Below are positions 17,364-26,133 of a stretch of DNA of 64,000 nucleotides, in pieces. Source of the stretch: JAKVCB01 sp965243695 (GTDB lineage: Bacteria > Planctomycetota > Planctomycetia > Pirellulales > Lacipirellulaceae); the NCBI GenBank assembly GCA_965243695.1, contig CBDEWC010000037.1:186001-250000 (forward strand), written 5' to 3'. A program made the translations under genes and the position numbers. The notes beneath the pieces are model-generated. The model made no database searches, was not told where the DNA came from, and worked only from the letters and a program-made list of their open reading frames with translations. Within the stretch, counting starts at the first letter, position 1, and each line of letters starts with the position of its first letter.

Positions 17364-20300
17364 GGCGCCTGTTGGGCGATTTCCTCCCCAGAGAGCGCAA
17401 GGTCGTAAATGGCCATCTCGTCGAGAGTCCCCTGGAAGTACTGATGGTTGTCTCGGATGTCGGCGCCGATGCCCACGCCAATGTGGGAGCGGAGATTGAC
17501 CACGCTCCCTGAGCCTGTCGCCGCCAGTTGGCCGTCGAGGTAGAGAAACCCATCGTCTCCATTGCGGCCGGCTGCCACATGATGCCACTGCCCGTCATGG
17601 ATGGCCCCTGGCGAGGTGATGTTGAACTGGTAGCGGGAATCTCCATACATCCAAAAATTGACCCGTCCGTCGGCTTTCATTTTCAAAATATATTCGCCGT
17701 TGTAGCCGCCGTTTCGTTGTTGGATGAGGATGCCTCCGGAGGTGGCCGTGGTGCGCACCATGGCCATGACGGTAAAGTTGGTGAGTCCCTCTAGCGACGG
17801 GCCGGTTCCCAAAAGGACCTGGTCATCGATGCCATCAAACTCAAGTGCGCCGCCTGCATAGCCTTCCGTCCAGCTCGCGCCGTCAACCTGACCTATACTG
17901 GCCTGTACTTCCGCCGCCTGTCTGGTCGCTCACGGTCGTTCCACTGCCTTCATCGAAATTCCAGCTTGCAATCGGTCCCCGCTGTTCCACAAGCACGTCG
18001 ATGGTGAAAGTCTGCTCGTTACCGGCGCTGGAACGGTAGGTCACCTCAAACGGGTCGCTTCCTGTGAATCCCTCGGCCGGTACGTAGGTGTAAGTGCCGT
18101 TAGCATCACTGTTCAGCCCGCCGGAGGTCGGCTGGCCGACTGTGACCAGCGTGGCCGTACCATCGAGCGACAGGCCCGCCCCGGCAAGGTCGATGGTTTT
18201 GGTCGCTCCTGTGGTGACGGTTAACGGTCCGGTCGAGGTGGCAAGTGGCATCCAGCCAGGCAGGCCCATGGCGGCGACCGTGTCCAGGGCCGATTGGCTT
18301 ACCTCCAGTCCCCAGTGGTCGACCATGTAGCCGGTCATGTCCGCCTCGTTGTGCTCCGACCAGCGCACCAGCCACTGGTCTTTTTCCTGTTGGCCACCTG
18401 TGGGCAAACGGTCCGGGTGGCCCAGCGCATCCTGCACATAGGTACTAAGCACATTGCGGTATCCCTGCCAGCCCCAGGCACCGTCGGCCAGTTGGAAGTA
18501 GAACGGGTAGGCATTCTTCTGGTCAAAGTTGGGTTTGCTGGGGTCGCTGGTCGTTTCGACCGCCCGCTCCATCACCTGGTCGGCATGGGCCGACCACCCC
18601 CACCCTGCCCCGCTGGTTTGGGGCGCAAAGAATTCGAGGGCTGCGTTGGCAAAGATGTTGACCGTTACTTCGACATCGCCAGGAAAAGTCCACACGTTGT
18701 CCCAGCCCCAGCCGAGCTCGGGGTGCCGCTGCATTTCGTGTCCTAGTTCGTGAAACCACCCCCAGTCACCACGGTCCTGGAGTACCGCAAGGTCCACAAT
18801 CGCATCGCCATACGAAACAGGTCCCTGGATCGGATACCCTGCGTGCAGCAGGCCACCGCTGATTTGGACGTCGTAGTTAATCCGGTCGGGACCGGTGCGA
18901 AGGCCTTCAAAGCCTCCCACCCAGTCTTGAAGTGCCACCGCATCGTGCCAGTGCTGCATGAGCCCCTCTGGATTGTCGAGATTACGTATCCAGGCCGAGG
19001 GGACGTTGAACGCAACGTTTTCCGAAACAAAATCTGCGTAAGGTGCCGGATGGTTGCGGAGCGTGCTTCTCCACTGGGCATCGGTGGTTTCGCCCAGGAC
19101 GAACCGCGGTGCCTCGATGGCCCCATCGACCACCACGTCAACCAGGCCCAAACCAGGTGGTGTGCCGGCGGCCTGGCCGCCCACATCGATGTAAATGGCC
19201 CCGCCAAACGCGCTGGCGATTGCAACGCTCGTGCTATCGAGCTCAAACGACCGAGATACGTCCGAGGGGACGCGCAGCCAGCTGGCTCTGCTTGAAATAT
19301 TGTCGACGTGCGTATTGATCCGCAGGCTATATCCGCCTCCGGCCAGCGAAGCGGGCACCGTGACCGTCACCGTTTCTCCCGGCACCACATACATGCCGGT
19401 GGCGATGAGTCCTGTACGGCTGGTGTCGATGGTGACCGTGTGGTTGGCCAGCCGGGGAGCTTCGGAGCCAATCGTGCCGTAGACCGCCTCGGCCGTACGG
19501 TGGGCGGTGACTTCCGCCGGTGGCAGGTCACCGATCAGGTTCATTTCCTGGGTGAGCAGCGCTTTTTCAAACACGTCGGTCACCGGCGTGGTTGGCGTGG
19601 GGTTAACGCTGCCGACGCGGTCCCAAAAACCTGCGTCCAGCCTGGCCTGGAGGGAATCGTCCTGGGCCAGCAGCAGGTTAAGCCGGTTATAAACCTCGCT
19701 CACCTGGTTCGTCTCGGCCTGGGAAAGTGAGCCGGAGCCGGCCAGAAGGTCGAGCACGTCACCGGCGGTGACCTGCCCGCTTGCTGCGGTCACACTTTGC
19801 GCGCTGCTGCCGTGTGGCCACTGTTTGACAAAACCAATGCCTGCCAGGCGCAGCAGCCGGTTGCCCGGAATTTCTTCGGTGGGCTTGTTCCACCACCACT
19901 GGTAGCCGATGCCGTACTCGCAAACCAGCAGGCCACCACCGGCGGTGACAAAGTCGCCCACGGTTGCCAGGACCTCATCCGGTACGTTTGAACCGAGCCA
20001 GGCACCTACCAGCACGTCGGCCTCGCTCAGGTGGTCGCTGACGGTTGATGCCGTGGCGTTGACGACCTGGGTAAATCCCCTGGAAGTGAGCCAGTTGGCA
20101 TTGTCCTGGTCGTTGTAAGTCACCACCGACATGTCCCAACTGGTCGAGTCGGCCAGCCACCGGACGCTGTTCTGGTAGAGGGCTGCCATGTTGGGATCGT
20201 GGCCGTGCGAATCCATATTCAGCCACTGTGCATCCGGCAAGGCAATGACACGGCCCTGCCCTAACGTTGCCGCTGCGATCATGGGGTCGCCAAGATCGGC

Positions 20301-20975
20301 CCCGGGATAGTTGGCAATGCTGTAAGCGGTTGGGCCGAAAGTCACCATGTGGCCTGGCTGGACGGGGTTGGTCAGTGAAGTGACGCCAGCGAGAATTTGT
20401 GTGCGGGCCGCTGGCGCATCAAGCGGCCGGTTGACCGAAATGCGCACGGTCCCTGTCGCCGTACCGCCCTGGCCATCAGAAATTTCATAGTCGAACGAAT
20501 CGGCGCCGGCGAAGTCTGCCGTTGGTGCGTACACCAGTTTTCCCTCGCCATTGGTGCTGAGGGTCGCATGGGTCGGGTCGGTGTAGCTGGCAAGCGCCAG
20601 CAGGTCGCCGTCGGCATCCGTATCGTTGGCGAGCAGGTAGTCGATCACGGCCGGCTGGCCGCTGGTTGTTAGCAGCACGTCTGGCTTGGCCACTGGCGGG
20701 GTGTTGGCAGATGCCGCGCGGCCGAAGTTGTCCTTCCAGAGCGCGTAGTGGGCAGTGCTGATCGGGGTACCCAACTGGTTGTCGTTGGCCAGTGGGGTAT
20801 TGCTTCCGGCTGTATCCTGCCAAAGGGTGTAGTCGGCCGCGTCGACGATGCCACTGTCGTTAAAATCGCCCGGCACACCTGAGAGCAACCGGCGATCTTC
20901 GAGCCGTTCGACGCGTAGCGAGCGGTTGCATGCACCACCGCAAAGTTGTTTTCGGTTTCGCGGTTGTCGAATCAC
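17360..20975 (-). CDS. Secreted M60-like metallopeptidase with dockerin, cadherin-like and LamG domains (C-terminal frameshift)
   Basis: The intact frame 20975-17883 encodes 1030 residues. In order it has a planctomycete N-terminal motif RVERLEDRRLLSG (LEPR-xLL type), a dockerin-like segment (GDFNDSGIVDAADYTLWQD), a cadherin-like tandem (residues about 95-185), a glutamine-amidotransferase-like region, an M60 sandwich, and the M60 zinc site HELGHEMQ with His742, Glu743 and His746. M60 enzymes cut mucin-type glycoproteins. Residues near 985-1030 begin a LamG domain (GPIASWNFDEGSG) that stops at once; its remainder is in another frame at 17360 to about 17890 (GILIQQRNGGYNGEY, GTLDEMAIYDLALSGEEI). 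One base gained or lost near 17885-17895 explains this. The core enzyme should be unaffected. Confidence 0.85.
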
Positions 20976-21068
20976 TCGACTTTTTTCCTGGCGTGGTTGA
21001 ATTGGATCTTCGCCGGAGCGACTTTGTTCGACCCGGGCGACACCGTGGGGATCTGAAGCAGGGCCCGG

Positions 21069-21110
21069 CCCTCACGGCAGGCAGCAAAAAAAGCCGCCTG
21101 TGAGGGTTTT
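21069..21110 (-). terminator. Terminator-like hairpin after the VOC gene
   Basis: Arms CCCTCA (21069-21074) and TGAGGG (21101-21106), plus inner CAGGC/GCCTG, form a bulged 11-bp stem that abuts the stop codon at 21109. T residues follow on the plus strand, but only the loop is T-rich on the minus strand, so the direction is unclear. Confidence 0.35.
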
Positions 21111-21675
21111 ATTGTATCGCCGCTGGTTGGCCCATTCTACGCGGGAAGCCGCAAAACGGAGTCGCCTCTCTGGGGCCGTTAGCGGCTGGGCCCCTGCCCC
21201 GCTTCATACCCTGGGCGCCGGACGCTGGATCAGCTTCAAGGATCGTACCGCCCGTTTTGGTGGTATCGAGGTGGGCAAAACCACCTTGATCGGTTCGTCC
21301 GCTCATCAACACATCGATGCCCAGCGACTCTGCTCGTGCAATGGTGGCGTCGAGGTCCTCGATATCGAACCCCAGATGGTGTAACCCTTCGCCCTGTTCG
21401 TTGAGGAAATCTTCGTAGATGCTGGGCGTTTGCAGCGGACAACTCAGTTCCAGCTCGAGGTGGCCCATGCGGGCAAAAGCCATTTCCCAGTAACCGTCGC
21501 TTGGTTGGCCGAGGTAAGTGATATTTTTGTAGACGATTTTCGGAAAGACAAAAGGACCGATCTTCAGGAGATTCCCATAGTGGGCGGCGGCCTGCTGCAA
21601 GTCGCGTACAACGATACAGACTTGCGACGGGGGAGGTAAATCGAGTTTGCCGGCGATATCAGCCTGATCGGTCAT
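21109..21675 (-). CDS. VOC-family (glyoxalase/epimerase-like) protein
   Basis: The 188-residue protein has two beta-alpha-beta-beta-beta halves of the vicinal oxygen chelate fold. The first starts SQVCIVVRDLQQAAAHYGNLL, the second GLHHLGFDIEDLDATIARAE. The likely metal ligands are Glu and His in LELELSCP and LHHLGF. The layout resembles methylmalonyl-CoA epimerase and related lyases or isomerases, which bind one divalent metal. The last 35 residues, rich in Gly, Pro and Arg, have no family match. It is cytoplasmic by sequence and lies upstream of the M60 gene on the same strand, 133 bases away, with a hairpin between them. Confidence 0.85.
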   Translation of the reverse strand: MTDQADIAGKLDLPPPSQVCIVVRDLQQAAAHYGNLLKIGPFVFPKIVYKNITYLGQPSDGYWEMAFARMGHLELELSCPLQTPSIYEDFLNEQGEGLHHLGFDIEDLDATIARAESLGIDVLMSGRTDQGGFAHLDTTKTGGTILEADPASGAQGMKRGRGPAANGPREATPFCGFPRRMGQPAAIQ

Positions 21676-21801
21676 CTGGGCAATCCTGTGGTGAAGGGAG
21701 AAGCGTCACAACAAACAATAACTCCGGACGCACTGCTAGGGAAACCTTATAGGATCGCCCCAGCGGTGCCAATAACCGGGGCTTACTGCCGCTGCCGGGG
21801 C

Positions 21802-24411
21802 TTACTGACGCTGGTAGCGCAAGATTCTGGCGGTGCCCGCCTCGGGGGACCAGAGCAAGAGACCCTCGTCCATCAGCTGGCCGCCGGTCTGCTGCTGCGT
21901 TTCGCCACCGTCGAGGTCGGTGACCGTGTAGCTCGCCTCGCGCACCAGGGACCGCGGACGGATGGTCGCAGCCGGGTAAATGTTTTCGGTTCGCTGAAAA
22001 GCCATGATTGCCCCGCCACCCGAGCGGGGGTCGTCGAACTGAAAGATCATCCAGTTGTCTTCCTGGTGGTGATAACGCGTGAGCGGATAAAAGTCACATG
22101 CCAGGTAAGGGGCCACCTGGCGCCACTCGGCAATTCGTTTTTTTAACTCAGCCAGGTCATAGGTGTCGTCCTGCAGGTTCACGTTCATCGCCACGCAGGG
22201 CGAAAAATAACTGCGGGCTACGTACGGATCGGGATAGTCGAGCGCCTGCCCATGAAAAGGGAGCCACAGGCTGAGGCCATAGTTCTGACACTGCATCCCG
22301 GAGGGTTCGTCGGCCTTGGGGCGCGTGTCAGGGATCCAGGAGCGGTCGGTGTAGTCGCTCCGCCAAAGGGGAATCGCCCGTCGCATCGTCTCCAGGTCGT
22401 TACGCCGTCCGCCCGAGGCGCAGCTGTCAATCTTCAGCTGGGGATTGCGGCGGCGCAGTTCGTCCCAGTGGGCATAAAAACCTTGCACCCAAAGATTTTC
22501 GGTCATCCCCTGCCGGTCAGGCGCATCGTTTTGGCGCCAGTGCTCCAGCGGATCCATGTTGAAATCGACCCGGTAGAAGTCAATCTGGTTGTCGGTAAGC
22601 TCCGCATCGATGCGATCGTTCATCCAGGCCAGTGCGGCCGGGTTGCCAAAGTCAAAAAGTCCTTGCGACGTTGTGTCCGCCGACAGCACCCACTCGGGGT
22701 GGTTTTCGCGAATCCAGGTAGCCTCCGGGGTAATCCGTTCGGGCTCGAACCACAAAATGGTTCCCAGGTCGTGCTGGTGGGCAAAATCGCTAATCGGCCG
22801 GATGCCCTGCGGAAATCGGTCTGGGGCTGCTTTCCAAATGTCGCCGTACCAGCCGGTGTCCATCCACCAGTAGTCGAGGTCCACACCTGCGTCGACCCAG
22901 CGGCGAATGAATTCAATTTGGTTCTCCTCGGTCGCACTGCCCATCCAGCCAAACACGCGCGCGCTACCGGCGGCCAGTTGTGGGGTGGGCGGTTTTCCTG
23001 CGGTGCGGGGCACTACGTGCGCGCGCATCCAGCGGCGCCACACGTTTTGTGATCGGATGCGGTCGCCCTGGTAAAACTGCAGCACCACCGTCGGCAGGCG
23101 AACCTGCTCGCCCGGCTCAAGACGAAGATGGGTTTTTTCCTGACCACCTGAGATCTTCAGGCCACCCGCCCCGTCACGCACAAAATCAATCGCCCACTGG
23201 CCAGACCAGCCAAGGGCAATCAGCATGCCTTCATGGCCCCACTGCAGGTTCATGTAAGGCCAGCTGGCGTTGCTCGACCGGCCTCCGGAGGTGGCAATCC
23301 GCTTGGTCACCGCCGGCAGCAACTCGGTCTTATGGAGCTGGTAGTCGTAGCGACTGCCCTGAGAGCCCGTTTGATGGTGCAGGCCAAACTCGCCGTAGTA
23401 CCGCTCGGTAGGAGGACGCGTCAGGCCAGCGGTCAGCCCCTGCAGGTTGCTTAAAATGGGGCTCGGCGCGGTACCCGTGTTTTGAATCGAGGTCACCCAC
23501 TCGACCGTGGGAAAATCGTGGTACACGGTCAGGTCACACCGCACGACCAGTCCAGTCGACTCGTCACTCCAGCTGAGCGTGTGCAGAGTGCGGGCTGCAT
23601 CAAGTTCTGCCGAGTCAAGTGTCACCGGCCACTGGCCGGCAAGCTCTGAAAATGGCTCTCCGGCAAGCTCGAAATCAAACGGCAAGCGATCCGAAAACCG
23701 GGTAGGTTCATGTTTGCCCATCACTGGCAGGTCGCCAAGGCGTAGGACTTTTCCGCTTTCAAGCACCACCTGTGCGCCGGCCCAAATCGCGTGGTCGCCG
23801 GGGATTGAGTCGCCCGCATCCTCCACCGCGAGTGTGAACTGGCGCGCCCCGCCGAGCGCGACCCGCACCGGTACCCTGGCATCGCGCCCCACCACCACGT
23901 CGGAGCGAAACAGTTCCTGCCCTGTTGTGGAAACGGTAAAGATCACCGTGCCGTGACTGGCGATGCCCAGGTCGGCCACGAACTCGACCGCTGGCTCAGG
24001 TAGCTCGACCTGGAGCCGACTGGGGGCATGCGTAAACAGGCCGTGGTCGTAGGTTTGCTTGGCCAGCCGAAAGCGGCGGGTCCAGGCCCCATTCTGTTGC
24101 ACCCGGTCCCACCAGGCAGGGCCTTTTTCTAAAACAACCAGCCGCGCACCTCCGGGGTCCGCCGTGCGGCAGACCATCGGCAGCGCCGCAGCCAGCCAGC
24201 GGTCGCGCTGGTAGCGCTCGGCCGCGGTGGGCTGGGACAATTCCGCAGCCGTCAGGTCACCGCAGGCGAGGACCGCGGCCAACAGCCACAGGCGGCTCCA
24301 AAAATGGGCGGGCCGGCACCACGATTTATGGGGACGCGGTGCATAGGAGAGTGGTGCAGCGGAGAGTGGCGCAGAGGAGAGTGGTGCAGCGTGAGGCATT
24401 GAAGTTTTCAC
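21802..24411 (-). CDS. GH36-type alpha-galactosidase-like enzyme with NPCBM domain (first of three)
   Basis: The 869-residue protein starts with a 37-residue extension holding a threefold APLS repeat, then a signal peptide (LWLLAAVLACGDLTAAE). Residues about 75-230 form an NPCBM carbohydrate-binding domain (YDHGLFTHAPSRLQVELP, AIWAGAQVVLESGKVL). The clan GH-D barrel follows: DYWWMDTGWYGD, ILWFEPERI, the nucleophile Asp616 in FYRVDFNMDP, SCASGGRRNDLETMRR and the acid/base Asp686 in PLWRSDYTD. These enzymes remove terminal alpha-galactose from polysaccharides or glycolipids. Cytoplasmic GH36 enzymes lack the NPCBM, so export fits external glycan breakdown. Substrate linkage is inferred from the family only. 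Confidence 0.92.
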   Translation of the reverse strand: MKTSMPHAAPLSSAPLSAAPLSYAPRPHKSWCRPAHFWSRLWLLAAVLACGDLTAAELSQPTAAERYQRDRWLAAALPMVCRTADPGGARLVVLEKGPAWWDRVQQNGAWTRRFRLAKQTYDHGLFTHAPSRLQVELPEPAVEFVADLGIASHGTVIFTVSTTGQELFRSDVVVGRDARVPVRVALGGARQFTLAVEDAGDSIPGDHAIWAGAQVVLESGKVLRLGDLPVMGKHEPTRFSDRLPFDFELAGEPFSELAGQWPVTLDSAELDAARTLHTLSWSDESTGLVVRCDLTVYHDFPTVEWVTSIQNTGTAPSPILSNLQGLTAGLTRPPTERYYGEFGLHHQTGSQGSRYDYQLHKTELLPAVTKRIATSGGRSSNASWPYMNLQWGHEGMLIALGWSGQWAIDFVRDGAGGLKISGGQEKTHLRLEPGEQVRLPTVVLQFYQGDRIRSQNVWRRWMRAHVVPRTAGKPPTPQLAAGSARVFGWMGSATEENQIEFIRRWVDAGVDLDYWWMDTGWYGDIWKAAPDRFPQGIRPISDFAHQHDLGTILWFEPERITPEATWIRENHPEWVLSADTTSQGLFDFGNPAALAWMNDRIDAELTDNQIDFYRVDFNMDPLEHWRQNDAPDRQGMTENLWVQGFYAHWDELRRRNPQLKIDSCASGGRRNDLETMRRAIPLWRSDYTDRSWIPDTRPKADEPSGMQCQNYGLSLWLPFHGQALDYPDPYVARSYFSPCVAMNVNLQDDTYDLAELKKRIAEWRQVAPYLACDFYPLTRYHHQEDNWMIFQFDDPRSGGGAIMAFQRTENIYPAATIRPRSLVREASYTVTDLDGGETQQQTGGQLMDEGLLLWSPEAGTARILRYQRQ
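24346..24390 (-). repeat. Threefold 15-bp in-frame tandem repeat at the start of the GH36 gene
   Basis: Three units of GGAGAGTGGTGCAGC (plus-strand reading; two differ by one or two bases) encode the APLSS/APLSA/APLSY series ahead of the signal peptide. Confidence 0.85.
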
Positions 24412-24438
24412 CGATTTGATACTTGTAAACAGGGTAAG

Positions 24439-24482
24439 CTATATGGGGTGTGATCTATACGGGGCGATCTATACGGGGTGAG
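24439..24482. repeat. Short tandem repeat upstream of the first GH36 gene
   Basis: CTATACGGGGYGAK occurs three times in a row (one copy two bases longer) in the 150-base gap between the GH36 and beta-helix genes. The rest of the gap holds nothing recognisable. Confidence 0.7.
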
Positions 24483-24565
24483 CCCTATTGAGCCAGCCAT
24501 CTCCAGGACAGATCAGTCCTACTACGGTGGTCCGGTTTTTTTAGGGGCAAGACCGCGCCGACAGC

Positions 24566-25927
24566 TCAGCCAGTAACCACCCCATCAGGATAGGGGATCG
24601 CCGGCTTCCAGGGATTGCTTGCCTCGAAACAACCATGGGTCGAGACGGTGGCGGCCGGATTGAGGATCGTGATGGGATTCTTGGCCCGAAACGTACTCAT
24701 CCGGCATCCCAATAGGGCCACCGTCAGCGGATCGGAGCCTCCGACCTGCAAAAAGTCCTCGCTCAGGATCAGTCGTTCGCCATCCAGGTCGGCCGTGGGA
24801 GAGTGGACCACCGGATTTTTTCCGGCAAAGCTTTCAATGTTGGTCAGCGAGGTGTGCCCTTGGCCGTCAATCACCAGCGGGTGCAAGTCGGCCGTCTGGG
24901 GCCCGGTGTTGGCAATGATCGATCCCTGGGCAATTTGCCAGTTGCGGTTGCGTTGCTGGGATCCCGATTTGTGAATGCCAATCGTCACGCAGTCGAAATT
25001 AAAGTTCGTTAGCTGGCCGTAGGTCTCCGCTCCCAGTCGTGCGCCACCGTACACGCCAAAGGTAAACAGATCCATCAGTTGGGCGTTGTCGGTGTGGTCG
25101 ATGGCGTAAGAAAACTTGCCACGGTCCACGACGCTTTGAATGATCTCCGGCGAATTGTCCTGGTTCGCCAGCAGGCGGCAAACGGCCGGGTTCACGTGGC
25201 AGTGGAGGATACGGGGAATGTCATAGCAGTAGTCGATGTCGATGAAGCGTCCGCCCAGCGGATAGCCATAGCAGTGTTCAAACAAAATCAGTTCCGAGGG
25301 AAGTAGCGGCCCCCCCTGCCCTGTCGGCGGCGCCCGGAAATCAAACGTGGTTGTTTCCCCAAAAAAGGTGAGCGACGAGAAGGTCACGCCCCAGACCGCG
25401 TCGTCCATGGCCCGCTGGACGGTAACCGGGTAGTCGATGATTTTTGCAGGATCCGTGCGGGTTTGGTTCGGGTACCAGAACTGCAGCCCTCGTAGTTGAG
25501 TCGCCGACTCGACCGTGATAAAGGGCTGGTCGGTCGATTCGATGGCAAACACGCTGCCTACCGGTTGCGGCCGGGTCGGGTGGCGGGTTCCCCGTGGGAC
25601 TGGGCCGTGGGCGCCCAGCAGCGAAACGTTTTTCCGCAGTCGCAGGCCCGACTCGACTCGGTACGGCTCTTCGCTCGGTTCGACCCAAAGGACTCCGGCT
25701 GAGGTCGTTGCCCAGTCAATCGCCTCCTGAAGATGTTTGCGGTTTTTGGCCGCACCCGCTGCGGGATCAACCCCAAACTGGCGAATCGATTTGCGGCCAC
25801 CGTCGGCCGAATCCGATAATTGTCCCTCGGCCACCAGCGCCGCAGGGGCCATCCCAAGGGCAGCCGCCGCGCCGGCGGTGCCGGTCTGAATCGCCAAACG
25901 TCGGTTCAATGGAAAATCGCGTGTCAC
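24566..25927 (-). CDS. Secreted pectate-lyase-superfamily (beta-helix) protein
   Basis: The 453-residue protein begins with a Tat-like leader (NRRLAIQTGTAGAAAALG, twin Arg). The segment IRQFGVDPAAGAAKNRKHLQEAIDWA is the usual entry to pectate-lyase-superfamily right-handed beta-helix proteins, and the rest is a run of short strands (ILHCHVNPAVC, LMDLFTFGVYGGARLG, TNFNFDCVTIGIHKSG). No standard lyase or GH28 catalytic motif could be picked out, so whether it cuts or only binds is open. It sits between two GH36 genes, upstream of the first on the same strand (154 bases), which suggests shared expression and a common substrate. Confidence 0.75.
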   Translation of the reverse strand: MTRDFPLNRRLAIQTGTAGAAAALGMAPAALVAEGQLSDSADGGRKSIRQFGVDPAAGAAKNRKHLQEAIDWATTSAGVLWVEPSEEPYRVESGLRLRKNVSLLGAHGPVPRGTRHPTRPQPVGSVFAIESTDQPFITVESATQLRGLQFWYPNQTRTDPAKIIDYPVTVQRAMDDAVWGVTFSSLTFFGETTTFDFRAPPTGQGGPLLPSELILFEHCYGYPLGGRFIDIDYCYDIPRILHCHVNPAVCRLLANQDNSPEIIQSVVDRGKFSYAIDHTDNAQLMDLFTFGVYGGARLGAETYGQLTNFNFDCVTIGIHKSGSQQRNRNWQIAQGSIIANTGPQTADLHPLVIDGQGHTSLTNIESFAGKNPVVHSPTADLDGERLILSEDFLQVGGSDPLTVALLGCRMSTFRAKNPITILNPAATVSTHGCFEASNPWKPAIPYPDGVVTG

Positions 25928-26133
25928 AATATTTTTAACCCTATTTTTTTAACCCTGTTGGATAATGAGGGGCTTGCTTGCCGGCTGTTGCTGCGCCGTG
26001 CTACGATGGCCGCTTGACTTGTTTTGCGTAAGATTCGATTTGTTTACTTTAAACCATTACGGTTGATTGCACACCTATGTCTTTATTTTGCCTTGAGAGT
26101 CTGCCCGTTTTTACCCGTTTTCCGCCCTTCTCT

